A DNA stretch of 64,000 nucleotides from Flavipsychrobacter sp. GTDB taxonomy: Bacteria; Bacteroidota; Bacteroidia; Chitinophagales; Chitinophagaceae. Below are positions 1 through 9,243 of the stretch, one piece after another (within the stretch, counting starts at the first letter, position 1; every line of letters starts with the position of its first letter). The DNA lies in the NCBI GenBank assembly GCA_017849575.1, contig JAFIGV010000006.1:1-64000 (forward strand). Direction: 5' to 3'. The position numbers and the translations under genes are program-made. The notes beneath the pieces are model-generated. The model was not told the DNA's origin. It did not search any database and worked only from the letters and a program-made list of their open reading frames with translations.

Positions 1-28
1 CATTTAAAACTCAACATTCAACATTCTT

Positions 29-137
<109 letters not shown>

Positions 138-148
138 ATTCTTTTATC

Positions 149-180
149 AACGCCTCAGAGAAATCTGGGGCGTTGTTGTT
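149..180 (+). terminator. Rho-independent terminator of the rRNA operon
   Basis: An 11-bp perfect stem (one G-U pair), AACGCCTCAGA at 149-159 with TCTGGGGCGTT at 164-174, is closed by a GAAA tetraloop. A T-rich tail (GTTGTTT) follows. It lies 12 bases after the 5S gene. Confidence 0.85.
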
Positions 181-333
181 TACATCAGGCCGATATTGGC
201 GCTTATCGAAGGCACATACCGTTCTGCTTAGCCGTGAAATCGTGTCAGGCATTCAAAGTATATTTTAACGAGTTTGTAAGCATACCGCAAGGTCCGCTTT
301 CGTATCTTCACTCTTTCCAAAAAAATAGATTTT

Positions 334-942
334 GTGGGTAGAATCGGTGTTTTGCAAAGAGCATTTTGTTTCGTGTTGTGCGTGGCAATTAGCCTCCATA
401 CAACAAATTCAATGGCCGGAAAAAAGCGGGCAGTTCATGCTGGTAAGGAAAGCAATACCATGTCCTGGTCGAAGGATAAAAAACTCACCTGGGATGATTT
501 TCGTGGAAGTATTCCTCACGATGCGGATGAGGTGACGGCTGCTGCTACCTATTGTGGAATTGGCTTCGAGACAAATACTTTTAACAGCGCTCATCCGGAG
601 GCGCTAAAGGTTAATGTTTACAATACATTTTACTTAGACGATTCCTGGGCTCGGCCGGAAGAGCGCAATGAAAAGGTCCTGGCGCATGAACAGGGGCATT
701 TTGACCTCTGCGAGCTCTTCACTCGTAAGCTGAGGCAACGCATGAGCCTTCTGAAGGCAAATCCAGCTACGTTAAAGACTACACTTGCGAACATCTATGA
801 AGAACTGCAGGAAGAATATCGCAGAGAGCAGGAGTCCTATGAAGAGGAAACGGGACACGGGCTGAACCTGGTGCAACAAAAAAAATGGCAAAGCTATCTT
901 CAGCATGCCTTAGGCGCCTCGGAAGATTGGGCCCTAAACTAA
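334..942 (+). CDS. DUF922-like secreted Zn-dependent protease candidate
   Basis: The protein has 202 residues. An N-terminal hydrophobic stretch (about residues 6-22) looks like a signal peptide, suggesting export to the periplasm. The key feature is LAHEQGHFDL around residue 117, an HExxH zinc-metallopeptidase motif in the context typical of the DUF922 family, annotated as predicted secreted Zn-dependent proteases. The LTWDDFRG segment near residue 50 is also typical of that family. The C-terminal third is rich in Glu, Arg and Gln and probably helical. I used the GTG at 334 because it gives the signal peptide; an ATG at 412 would remove it. No substrate is known. It stands alone, converging with the receiver gene to its right. 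Confidence 0.75.
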   Translation: MGRIGVLQRAFCFVLCVAISLHTTNSMAGKKRAVHAGKESNTMSWSKDKKLTWDDFRGSIPHDADEVTAAATYCGIGFETNTFNSAHPEALKVNVYNTFYLDDSWARPEERNEKVLAHEQGHFDLCELFTRKLRQRMSLLKANPATLKTTLANIYEELQEEYRREQESYEEETGHGLNLVQQKKWQSYLQHALGASEDWALN

Positions 943-955
943 AGCGATTTTATAA

Positions 956-1420
956 TTAAGAGAGTAGCTTTTGCCGGAGCAGGAATTCTAACTGGTCGTT
1001 TGAAATTGCAAGTTTGTCTGTTTTGTCTTTTTCTTCCTGTCTTTTTTGATAAATATCAAAGGCGCGCTGAATGGTCATATCTAGTTCTTCCTCATTCCAG
1101 GGCTTACTAAGATAGTGGAAGATCTTCCCCTTGTTTACGGCGTCTATCACCGCATTGAGGTCGGCATAACCCGTAAGCAGGATCCGCATGGGGTCAGGAT
1201 GTTTTTCGAGAATCTTTTCCAGAAACTCCACACCCGTCATACCCGGCATACGCTGGTCGGTAATGATAATGTGGATCTGATTTTCATCCATGAGGGCTAT
1301 GGCTTCCTGGCCACTGATGGCGGTGAATACATTATACTTTAGTCTAAAAGTAGCTTTGAAGGATACGAGGTTGTTCATCTCATCATCCACATAAAGTATA
1401 TTTATTTTCTTATTTGTCAT
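956..1420 (-). CDS. Single-domain-type response regulator (receiver plus short tail)
   Basis: The protein has 154 residues. A REC domain covers about residues 6-122, with acidic pocket D12/D13, phospho-acceptor D55 in TDQRMPG, T83 and K106 in SKPW. A charged helical tail of about 35 residues follows, with no DNA-binding or enzymatic output domain. Its DDExNNLxxFKATFR start closely matches the receiver of the hybrid kinase at 6853-7944, so the two are paralogues and may answer the same kinase. It is divergent from the E1-nitroreductase gene across about 150 bases. It probably acts as a phosphorelay intermediate or by protein-protein contact. Confidence 0.88.
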   Translation of the reverse strand: MTNKKINILYVDDEMNNLVSFKATFRLKYNVFTAISGQEAIALMDENQIHIIITDQRMPGMTGVEFLEKILEKHPDPMRILLTGYADLNAVIDAVNKGKIFHYLSKPWNEEELDMTIQRAFDIYQKRQEEKDKTDKLAISNDQLEFLLRQKLLS

Positions 1421-1570
1421 TTCCTGAACTAATTAGCGCTACATTTACCTCGGTTAATGCAAATTAAACAAAATTGTCGTTATTCGAAGCATACCCTTCT
1501 GTTTATCTTGCTGTGAAAACTTACATTCCTCAGAGCCTGTTTTCCCCTTTTTCATCCAACAACTATACCA

Positions 1571-3862
1571 ATGGAAATTTTAAAGCAGCGGATGCATCAA
1601 GCCGCGCCGAGCAACACTGTATATAAGCCGGAGCTTTTTAGAATCAACAATGAACAGGAAAAGAAAAAAATGTTATCGCTGCTTGCGGCAGACAGTTCTA
1701 TTATCGTTCAGGATGATATTTCCGGTCAGTTGAGAGAACTGATAAAAAGTTTGCATCCCTCAGAGCGGCTAACGGATGGCCGATATGAAGATCTGATAAC
1801 AGCACATTTAAAGGGAATACCGGAATCAGAATACGGCGTATGGGTTTACTACCCCTGGAACCGGAAGCTGATCCATCTGCTCGATGAGGAAGAGTTTGTC
1901 GAGATCAGAACCAATAGAAATCGCTACAAGATTACACGCGAAGAACAGGCCACCCTTCGACAACGGGTCATAGGCATTGTGGGACTTTCTGTAGGGCAAT
2001 CCATAGCCCTAACCCTGGCCATGGAACGGACCTGCGGCGAATTGCGGCTGGCAGACTTTGACACAGCCGAACTGAGCAATCTGAACCGAATACGGACAGG
2101 TGTACATAACCTCGGGCTCATGAAAACAGTAATTGCCGCCCGGGAGATTGCAGAGATTGACCCTTTTCTGTCCGTGAAAGTTTTTAACGACGGTCTTACC
2201 CAGGAGAATATTGATGAGTTTTTCGTCGGCGAAAGGAAACTGGACGTGTTGGTGGAAGTGTGTGACGGTCTCGACATCAAGATTATCAGTCGTTTTAAAG
2301 CGCGCTCGCTTGGCATTCCCGTTGTGATGGATACCAACGACCGTGGCATGCTTGACGTAGAACGATTTGACCTTGAACCGGACAGACCTATTTTGCACGG
2401 CCTTGCTCAGGGCCTCGACCCTGAGAATATAAAAGGTCTGAGCAATGAAGAAAAGATTCCTTACATCCTGCGTATGGTAGGGGCCGAAACCATTTCTACA
2501 AGGCTAAAAGCCTCTATGATTGAAGTGGAGCAGAGTATCAATACCTGGCCTCAGCTTGCCTCATCGGTGGTGCTGGGTGGAGCAGTAACTACAGATGTAT
2601 GCCGCCGGATCTTATTAGGTCATTATCATGAATCGGGACGCTACTATATAGACATAGATCAGTTGGTGGGCGACAGGAAGGATCAGCAAAAGTCCGGCAT
2701 GCCGGCTGAGTATTTGTCGCCTCCCGCAAAGAGCAGAGAAGAGCTATTGGCTTCCTGCGACACGTATGAAAGCAATAATCCTACCGAACCATTATCAGAT
2801 GCTGAACTGAGCAACCTCATCAATGCCGCGGTATCGGCTCCTTCTGGCGGTAATTGTCAGCCCTGGAAGTTTGTATATCGCCATCAGAGATTATTTGTCC
2901 ATCACGACCAGAACGCTTCCTACTCATTTCTTGATTTCAACAACCTGGGTGCTTACGTAGCCCTCGGTGCTGCCATCGAAAATATTGTGTTGCGCGCCTC
3001 GGAACTTGGTGTCCAGGCCACAGTAGATTACTCCGTGTTTCAGCGCTCAGAGGCTTTTGTAGCTGTGTTGAGCTTTGTACACAAACCCATTGCTGCGGCA
3101 CCTTTAGCAAAGGCTATTGACATCAGACTTACGAATAGAAACCTGAGCGAAAGGCAGCCCCTTAGCGATAGTTTTTATGAAAGCCTGCAAGAGACTTTAA
3201 CAGAATGTGAGGGCGCGGGACTTGAGTTGATTAAAGACGCGGAAAAGATGCAGGAACTTGGCGACATACTGGCCACTACGGAAAAGCTTGTGCTGATACA
3301 TCCGCGCGGGCATTACGATGCTTTTAAAAAGGAGTTAAGATGGACCGAAGAAGAAAACAAAGAAAAGCGCGATGGAATGGATGTGGCCACACTCGGCATC
3401 TCAAAGGGAGAAGTAGCTGCTCTCAGGATTGCCAATGACAGTGAAGCTATTTCTTTTGTACGTGATACGATACAAGGTGGAAATGCATTTAAGAAAATGG
3501 CGCAGAAAGCGGTTGCTGCTTCTTCCGCCCTGGGAATCATGACCATGCCCGGCTATTCTGAAATGAACTATCTGCTTGGCGGTCGTGCAGTTGAAAGGGT
3601 ATGGCTGCAAGCCAACCTTCAGGGTGTCTCCTATCAGCCCATCTCGCAGTTTACTTTTTTACTGGCCAGATTAATGCATGGTAACGGAGAAGGCTTCAAT
3701 GCCTATTACCGCTCGCAGTTCGAGGACTTAAAAAAGCGTTTCTTTGAGCTCTTGCCTCATTTGGAAAATCGGCAGCCAATTTTTATTTTCAGGCTGTGTA
3801 AGGCCGATGAACCTAAAGTGAAGGCTCTTAGAAAGGCTGTTGATTCCGTCTTTATTTATTGA
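1571..3862 (+). CDS. E1/ThiF adenylyltransferase - nitroreductase fusion (Rv1355c-like)
   Basis: This 763-residue protein has two enzymatic domains. Residues about 125-340 form a ThiF/MoeB/E1-type Rossmann domain. They include the GLSVGQS nucleotide loop near 136, ADFDTAELSNLNR (the E1 D-x-D and N-R-type signature) and EVCDGLDIK. I see neither the CxxC zinc pairs nor an obvious catalytic thioester cysteine, so adenylation without thiolation is possible. Residues about 405-700 form a flavin nitroreductase domain with the FMN-binding APSGGNCQPWKF motif near 421. The order matches the Rv1355c family. Known E1-like domains adenylate C-terminal carboxylates of Ub-like proteins or peptides, and nitroreductase-fold domains often oxidise or reduce heterocycles, so small-molecule or peptide modification is plausible. 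The gene lies 35 bases upstream of the GNAT-like gene and is probably co-transcribed with it. The substrate is unknown. Confidence 0.82.
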   Translation: MEILKQRMHQAAPSNTVYKPELFRINNEQEKKKMLSLLAADSSIIVQDDISGQLRELIKSLHPSERLTDGRYEDLITAHLKGIPESEYGVWVYYPWNRKLIHLLDEEEFVEIRTNRNRYKITREEQATLRQRVIGIVGLSVGQSIALTLAMERTCGELRLADFDTAELSNLNRIRTGVHNLGLMKTVIAAREIAEIDPFLSVKVFNDGLTQENIDEFFVGERKLDVLVEVCDGLDIKIISRFKARSLGIPVVMDTNDRGMLDVERFDLEPDRPILHGLAQGLDPENIKGLSNEEKIPYILRMVGAETISTRLKASMIEVEQSINTWPQLASSVVLGGAVTTDVCRRILLGHYHESGRYYIDIDQLVGDRKDQQKSGMPAEYLSPPAKSREELLASCDTYESNNPTEPLSDAELSNLINAAVSAPSGGNCQPWKFVYRHQRLFVHHDQNASYSFLDFNNLGAYVALGAAIENIVLRASELGVQATVDYSVFQRSEAFVAVLSFVHKPIAAAPLAKAIDIRLTNRNLSERQPLSDSFYESLQETLTECEGAGLELIKDAEKMQELGDILATTEKLVLIHPRGHYDAFKKELRWTEEENKEKRDGMDVATLGISKGEVAALRIANDSEAISFVRDTIQGGNAFKKMAQKAVAASSALGIMTMPGYSEMNYLLGGRAVERVWLQANLQGVSYQPISQFTFLLARLMHGNGEGFNAYYRSQFEDLKKRFFELLPHLENRQPIFIFRLCKADEPKVKALRKAVDSVFIY

Positions 3863-3897
3863 TGATCTAAGGAGAGAGGGAACACCATTAAATAAGG

Positions 3898-4581
3898 ATG
3901 ATTAGATTAAGGTTATACCGTGCGATAGACGATCCGGAGTCGTGTCAAAAGTTCATTATTGGACATAGGCATGTATTGGAGAACATTGGAGTTACAAAAG
4001 TTACGTCTTCCAAAGACGCCTGGATGTACAACCCTGGCGTGTATGTTCTTATTGTGGAAGATACAGAAGATGGGCGTGTATTGGGCGGTGCGCGCGTACA
4101 TGTGGCCAGTAAAGAATTCCCCCTCCCTGTAGAAGAAGCTACCAGTTTTATTGACGCAAAAGTAGTAGATGTCATTGGCGAACATATACCCGCCGGTACG
4201 GGAGAGATATGTGGTCTGTGGAACTCGCGCGAAGTAGCGGGCATGGGGATCGGAGCTGTGTTCCTTACCCGCGCTGCCGTTGCCGTCTCCACACAGATTG
4301 GCCTGAAGTCTCTTTTTGCACTTTGTGCTCCTTATACTGTAAAGATGGCCGAAAATGTAGGCTATGAAATAGAGACTTCGGTGGGTAATCAGGGCACATT
4401 TTATTATCCAAAACTTGATCTTGTGGCTACGTTCATGATCCTGCGTGATGTGGATGTGCTATCGAAAGCTGTACCCGAGGAAAAAGAGCCCATCATGGAC
4501 CTGAGAGCAAATCCGGTGACTGAAAGAACGGAAATCTACCGCAAAAGAGAGGTCAAACTATTCTATCAACTTACGCTCTAA
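3898..4581 (+). CDS. GNAT-fold acyltransferase, autoinducer-synthase/FeeM-like
   Basis: The protein has 227 residues. The pattern fits a GNAT fold of the LuxI/FeeM acyl-amino-acid synthase type: GHRHVLE near residue 22 (LuxI-type Arg position), GGARVHV at 63-69 (central strand), GLWNSRE near 106-112 (resembling the x-S-R element) and a helix and strand ending in AENVGYE near 151. Such enzymes transfer acyl groups from ACP or CoA to an amino group. This is inference from motif layout, and overall similarity is likely low. It follows the E1-nitroreductase fusion by 35 bases and precedes the sensor kinase gene by about 100 bases. Its placement suggests that it acts on the same small molecule or peptide as the fusion. 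It could instead be an ordinary N-acetyltransferase. Confidence 0.62.
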   Translation: MIRLRLYRAIDDPESCQKFIIGHRHVLENIGVTKVTSSKDAWMYNPGVYVLIVEDTEDGRVLGGARVHVASKEFPLPVEEATSFIDAKVVDVIGEHIPAGTGEICGLWNSREVAGMGIGAVFLTRAAVAVSTQIGLKSLFALCAPYTVKMAENVGYEIETSVGNQGTFYYPKLDLVATFMILRDVDVLSKAVPEEKEPIMDLRANPVTERTEIYRKREVKLFYQLTL

Positions 4582-4689
4582 AAAAGATAGGTAATAGAAA
4601 TGAGCACTAAATAATTTAGCGATTATTTTCCTTTATTTCCGACATTTTTTATAAAATAGCGTTCGATTCGTCAACTTCATTTGGGATTC

Positions 4690-6846
4690 ATGCGCTTTCG
4701 AAAACTATTACTGCTCCTTTTTCTCTCTATCTTTTCCGTAGAAACCAATGCCCAGGTCGTTTACGAAAATGGTAACGGCATTGTGGCCATAGGCCGCGGC
4801 CTTGAGTATTGTATCGACACAATCGGTACGGTTTCCTTTCCCGAAATATCGCGTGGTGTTCTGCCTTTTAAAAAGTTCGACCGAAACGTGCCCAACATAG
4901 GCATTGTGCCCTACCCTGTGTGGCTTCGTGCTACGGTCACCAATCAGTCAACTGCTGAACGGCTGACTATCGAAGTAGCGCAGGCCCTTCTGGATAGTAT
5001 CGACTTTTTTTTCCCGCTTCCCGGTGGTGATTATGGCGTGCGTCATTGTGGCGAAGCTTATCCCTTCAGTGCACGCGAGGTGAAAAATCACAACTTTGTC
5101 TATGAGCTCGACATCGCTCCCGGGGCGACGAAGACTTATTACTTCCGTATCCGCTCGTTCGATAAGCTGGAACTTCCCGTCTTTTTGGGCAACAAAGGTC
5201 AGATCGTACAGAGTGACCTTTCTAAAAACATTCTTTTCGGTATTTTCTTCGGCATCATCATGGTGATGTTCTTTTACAATCTCTTTATTTATTTCACGGT
5301 AAAAGATCCCACCTATCTCTATTATGTAGTTTACATACTTGTTGTAGGGCTAATTCAAAGTACCATCGAAGGCTATGCTTTCCAGTATCTGTGGCCGGAT
5401 AATAACTTCCTTGCCACCAGGGCCTTCTATATCTTCACGGCGCTGGTCAACATAACCGGTCTGGAGTTTGTCAGACGTTTTCTGCATACAAAGACCAGAA
5501 TTCCCCGGCTCGACAAAGTGTCAACAGCACTCTATGTAGTGTATTCTGTTGCCATCGTGCTCGCGCTCTTCGGTTTCTATTATCCCAGCTATCAGATCCT
5601 TCAGATTTTTGCCGGATTTGTGTCGCTCTACATGCTCGCTGTGGCCATCATCATAGCCCGCATGGGATACCGGCCCGCCAAGTTTTTCATCATAGCCTGG
5701 ATACCGCTCATTATTGGTATTATCATTTATGTGATGAAGGATGTCGGAATATTGAGCTACAGCACACTAACCAACTATTCCATAGCGATAGGCTCCGCTC
5801 TTGAAGTCATTTTGCTATCCTTTGCGCTGGCCGATAAAATCAATATTCTTGAGGCAGAAAAACGCAGTTCGCAGGAAAAAGCGCTCCGCGTGTCGATGGA
5901 AAACGAACGCATCATTCGTGAGCAGAATATTATCCTCGAAGCCAAGGTTAATGAGCGTACGGTAGAGTTAAAAGCCTCTAACAATGAGCTGGCGAAAACT
6001 CTCAAGGACCTGCAGGATGCAGAAACGCAACTCGTAGAATCCGAAAAGATGGCCTCGCTCGGTCAGCTCACCGCAGGTATTGCCCACGAGATCAATAACC
6101 CGATAAATTTTGTGACCTCCAATGTAAGTCCGCTGCGCCGGGACGTTGAGTTGCTGACGGAAATGATTCATCAGATGGAAGCGATAAGCCTAAAGGATTT
6201 GAGGCCGGAAGAAAAGGAACAGGAAATTGCAGCGCTTAAGGAAGAACTTGATTTTGACTACCTGAAAGAGGAAATAAACTTTTTACTGAAAGGAATTGCA
6301 GACGGAGCTTCAAGAACTGCTGAAATCGTAAAAGGATTGCGTGTATTTTCGCGACTCGATGAAGACGATCTTAAAAAAGCAGACATCAATGAAGGGCTCA
6401 ACTCGACATTGGTCATTGTTAACCATTTGCTCAATAATACCATTGCTGTAGAAAAGAACTATGCTGGCGTGCCTTTGGTCGAGTGTTTTCCGGGCAAGCT
6501 AAATCAGGTGTTCCTCAACATGATGTCGAACGCGATACACGCGATACACAAACGCTGGGGCGAAGAGCCAAACGGGAAACTTACATTGTCCACCTGGGCT
6601 GACGATGATAATGTATATGTCAGCATTCGCGACAACGGTACAGGTATGGATGATATGACCCGAAAGAAATTGTTTGAACCGTTTTTTACTACCAAAGATG
6701 TAGGCGAAGGCACAGGCCTGGGTCTCTCTATAGCCTATAACACCATCCGAAAGCATAACGGATCTATTCAGGTCAACTCTGTATTGGGAGAAGGAACCGA
6801 ATTTATCATGTCTTTACCTATCATTCATGAACTTGTTAAAAACTGA
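4690..6846 (+). CDS. 7TMR-DISM sensor histidine kinase
   Basis: This membrane sensor kinase has about 718 residues. A signal peptide (about 1-22, ending NAQ) is followed by an extracytoplasmic beta-sandwich of 7TMR-DISMED2 type (about 30-160). Seven hydrophobic helices (about 180-385) and a coiled coil (about 390-450) come next. The dimerisation domain carries IAHEINNP with the phospho-accepting His near 466. The HATPase domain shows NGTGMD (G1), FEPFFTTK (F box) and GTGLGLS (G2). DISM extracytoplasmic domains are thought to bind carbohydrate-like or other small ligands. I chose ATG 4690 over the in-frame TTG at 4681. The hybrid kinase gene starts 6 bases after the stop, so the two are surely co-transcribed. 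Confidence 0.93.
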   Translation: MRFRKLLLLLFLSIFSVETNAQVVYENGNGIVAIGRGLEYCIDTIGTVSFPEISRGVLPFKKFDRNVPNIGIVPYPVWLRATVTNQSTAERLTIEVAQALLDSIDFFFPLPGGDYGVRHCGEAYPFSAREVKNHNFVYELDIAPGATKTYYFRIRSFDKLELPVFLGNKGQIVQSDLSKNILFGIFFGIIMVMFFYNLFIYFTVKDPTYLYYVVYILVVGLIQSTIEGYAFQYLWPDNNFLATRAFYIFTALVNITGLEFVRRFLHTKTRIPRLDKVSTALYVVYSVAIVLALFGFYYPSYQILQIFAGFVSLYMLAVAIIIARMGYRPAKFFIIAWIPLIIGIIIYVMKDVGILSYSTLTNYSIAIGSALEVILLSFALADKINILEAEKRSSQEKALRVSMENERIIREQNIILEAKVNERTVELKASNNELAKTLKDLQDAETQLVESEKMASLGQLTAGIAHEINNPINFVTSNVSPLRRDVELLTEMIHQMEAISLKDLRPEEKEQEIAALKEELDFDYLKEEINFLLKGIADGASRTAEIVKGLRVFSRLDEDDLKKADINEGLNSTLVIVNHLLNNTIAVEKNYAGVPLVECFPGKLNQVFLNMMSNAIHAIHKRWGEEPNGKLTLSTWADDDNVYVSIRDNGTGMDDMTRKKLFEPFFTTKDVGEGTGLGLSIAYNTIRKHNGSIQVNSVLGEGTEFIMSLPIIHELVKN

Positions 6847-6852
6847 TAACCT

Positions 6853-7944
6853 GTGCAAAAAGCAGAGAAAATTAAAGTCCTGTATATTGATGATGAACCC
6901 AACAATCTGGTGGGTTTTAAAGCCACCTTCAGAATAGATTATAATGTATTGGTGGCCAACTCTGCCGACGAGGGGATGGAGATGCTGGAAAAACATCCGG
7001 ACATCAAAGTAATACTCTGCGATCAGCGCATGCCCAATAAAACCGGCGTACAGTTCTTTGAGGAAATTACACCACGTTTTCCGGCGCCCGTGCGGATGTT
7101 GCTGACGGGCTACACAGACATTGAGTCGGTTATCAATGCCATCAACCGGGGCCATATCTATCGCTATATCACCAAGCCCTGGCAAGAGACCGATATCCGC
7201 TCAGCTATTGAAGAAGGTTATAAGTACTTCGTCACCGCATCGATGTTGAGTGTAAAGAATGAAGAACTGCAGCAGGCCGATGAGGAGCTCGACAAATTTG
7301 CTTATAGCGTTACGCACGATATGCGTGGCCCTATCCTTAGTTCGCTTGGGGCTATAGAGCTGATCAGGTCTTCGGACGACCTTGGCGAGGTGAAGGAAGT
7401 GATGGAAATGATGGAAAAATCCCTGCAACGCATGGACGCTTTCATTCAGAACATGCATGAGTATTACAACATTAAACGCGGAGAGCTGCAAATAGCGGAG
7501 ATTGATTTTCCGTCGCTCATCAATGAAATGCGCGAGCTCTTTTCGGTAGGTGCCAAACTCGACGGAACCCGCTTTGATATTACGTTCCATCAGGATGGAG
7601 CTTTCCGCTCGGATGCCCTCACCCTCAAAATAATTCTTAATAATTTGTTATCGAACGCCTTTAAATACCAAAAAAAGGACGGCGACTCTAAATTTGTTGC
7701 ACTGGAGATTAAAGTGGCGGCAGGAAACGCCCTTATATATGTGAGAGACAATGGAATAGGTATTGATGATGCGCATGTAAACGAAGTGTTCAACATGTTT
7801 TACCGCGCTACCTCAGAGAACGTCGGGTCTGGTTTTGGTCTCTACAACGTTAAGGATGCACTCCGTAAGCTCAACGGCAAAATCCACGTAAACTCAAAGC
7901 TGCACGAAGGCTCTGAGTTTGTTGTAGAGATACCAACCAAATGA
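6853..7944 (+). CDS. Hybrid receiver - histidine kinase
   Basis: The protein has 363 residues. An N-terminal REC domain (about 8-122; D57 in CDQRMPN, T85, K108) is followed by a short coiled coil. A HisKA-type segment has H155 in SVTHDMRGP, and a HATPase domain (about 240-363) has NNLLSNAFKY, VRDNGIGID and GSGFGLYNV. It has no membrane segment, so it is cytoplasmic. It probably accepts phosphate from the upstream 7TMR-DISM kinase at D57 and signals on through H155. The start is GTG. The gene overlaps the next one by 4 bases (ATGA), indicating translational coupling. The receiver resembles the separate regulator at 956-1420. Confidence 0.92.
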   Translation: MQKAEKIKVLYIDDEPNNLVGFKATFRIDYNVLVANSADEGMEMLEKHPDIKVILCDQRMPNKTGVQFFEEITPRFPAPVRMLLTGYTDIESVINAINRGHIYRYITKPWQETDIRSAIEEGYKYFVTASMLSVKNEELQQADEELDKFAYSVTHDMRGPILSSLGAIELIRSSDDLGEVKEVMEMMEKSLQRMDAFIQNMHEYYNIKRGELQIAEIDFPSLINEMRELFSVGAKLDGTRFDITFHQDGAFRSDALTLKIILNNLLSNAFKYQKKDGDSKFVALEIKVAAGNALIYVRDNGIGIDDAHVNEVFNMFYRATSENVGSGFGLYNVKDALRKLNGKIHVNSKLHEGSEFVVEIPTK

Positions 7945-8342
7945 CTATGAGTTCCGAGAAGATGCACTTTATTGTGATTGACGACAGTAAGCTCGATTGC
8001 TTTATTGCAGAAAAGGTGATTCAGAATACCGGTAAAAGCGAATCGGTAAAAACCTTTCCGGTGGCCTCTGCGGCACTCACTTATATCCAGTCTCTTCCCG
8101 AAGATGCAAAGGCGGTTATCCTGGTAGATATACAGATGCCGGTGATGAACGGATTTGAATTTCTTGAAGAATTCGAAAAGAATATCCCCTGCGAGCGCAG
8201 AGAGAATTTTGTGATCAACCTGCTTACTTCCTCCATCAACGAAACGGATCAGATCAAAGCCCGGGCCTTTAAGTTTGTCAACCGGTTTTTGAATAAGCCA
8301 CTTACTAAAAACTCCCTCGAGATGATGCTGGCCACACTTTAA
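7941..8342 (+). CDS. CheY-like response regulator
   Basis: This 133-residue protein is a receiver domain only: D14/D15 in VIDDSK, D63 in LVDIQMP, T96/S97 and K119 in LNKP. It resembles stand-alone CheY-like regulators common beside Bacteroidota kinases. It has no output domain, so it may shuttle phosphate or act by direct contact. Its ATG overlaps the stop of the hybrid kinase (ATGA). A second in-frame ATG at 7947 is also possible. It ends one base before the convergent TraB-family gene. Confidence 0.9.
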   Translation: MTMSSEKMHFIVIDDSKLDCFIAEKVIQNTGKSESVKTFPVASAALTYIQSLPEDAKAVILVDIQMPVMNGFEFLEEFEKNIPCERRENFVINLLTSSINETDQIKARAFKFVNRFLNKPLTKNSLEMMLATL

Positions 8343-8343
8343 A

Positions 8344-9228
8344 TTATCGTACAGCCTGCACCGTATAGCCCTTCTTTCGCAGCAAGGTTATAATGCCATA
8401 GATACCGGGCAGGTGGCCCGCCCCCACGGCAAAAAACACGGGTCGTTGCTCCATTCGTTCTTCCATTCGTTCTATCCATTTTTTATTGCGCTCGTCCAGA
8501 AATTCTTCCAGTTCGCCTTTACTTGTTTCCGATGCTCTGATTATTTTTTGAATGCCCGAAAGGTCCTGGTTTTTGTAGGCCATTACCAGGGTGTCGAATT
8601 TTGCCTGTTCTTCCGAAAAGTCGGTCGCCATCTTCAAAAGTGTAGCCACTACGGTATCCTCCGGCATGTTGTAAAAAAGAGCTAGTTGCTCGGCAGCGGT
8701 TTCAAGTCCGGTCACTTCCATATGTGCATCTGCCGCCTGCTCTGTAAGTTTTGCTTCATAAGATAGGGGCTCGGCACAGGGTAGCGCCTTGCTGGCAAAC
8801 AGGCCCTGCAGGGAGGCGGGTCTCATATTCTGAAACATCCCGACACTCATCCCCATGCTGTCGCGGATGAAGCTTTCAATTTTCAGGTATTGTTCCGCCG
8901 TAAAGTATTCTTTCAAAGTCTTTCCATCCGGGTTGGTCATACCTGCGGCTACAGCCATCAAGGTGGCGGGGTCGTCCATGTCCAACTCAAAGCACACCTC
9001 CCGGCACTGATGAAAGGATTCTTCCATAGCGGCGGTCCATAGAAAATCTTCGGGACAGATGAGATGAATCGTGCCCAATAGAAAAGACGGTTGCTTCAGA
9101 TCCTGACGGGTGATTTTCCAAAGCAGTGAGTTAGCCTCCGCTTTTGAGGCTGTAGTTTTTTTAACCTGTGCAAAACAGGATAATGCCGCAAGCAGCATGC
9201 CGGCCACCAAAGGTATGGGCTTGTTCAT
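8344..9228 (-). CDS. TraB/GumN family protein
   Basis: The protein has 294 residues and an N-terminal signal peptide (about 1-20, ending CFAQ). It carries the family hallmarks: GTIH at 52-55, ETAAEQL in the middle and GAGHL at 269-273. The fold is proposed to be a metal-dependent hydrolase related to Tiki/EreA proteins, acting in the periplasm or at the outer surface. The gene begins 15 bases after the stop of the ZIP transporter gene on the same strand, so the two probably form an operon, which is compatible with a metal link. The substrate is unknown. Confidence 0.88.
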   Translation of the reverse strand: MNKPIPLVAGMLLAALSCFAQVKKTTASKAEANSLLWKITRQDLKQPSFLLGTIHLICPEDFLWTAAMEESFHQCREVCFELDMDDPATLMAVAAGMTNPDGKTLKEYFTAEQYLKIESFIRDSMGMSVGMFQNMRPASLQGLFASKALPCAEPLSYEAKLTEQAADAHMEVTGLETAAEQLALFYNMPEDTVVATLLKMATDFSEEQAKFDTLVMAYKNQDLSGIQKIIRASETSKGELEEFLDERNKKWIERMEERMEQRPVFFAVGAGHLPGIYGIITLLRKKGYTVQAVR

Positions 9229-9243
9229 AAGATAAATATAGCC

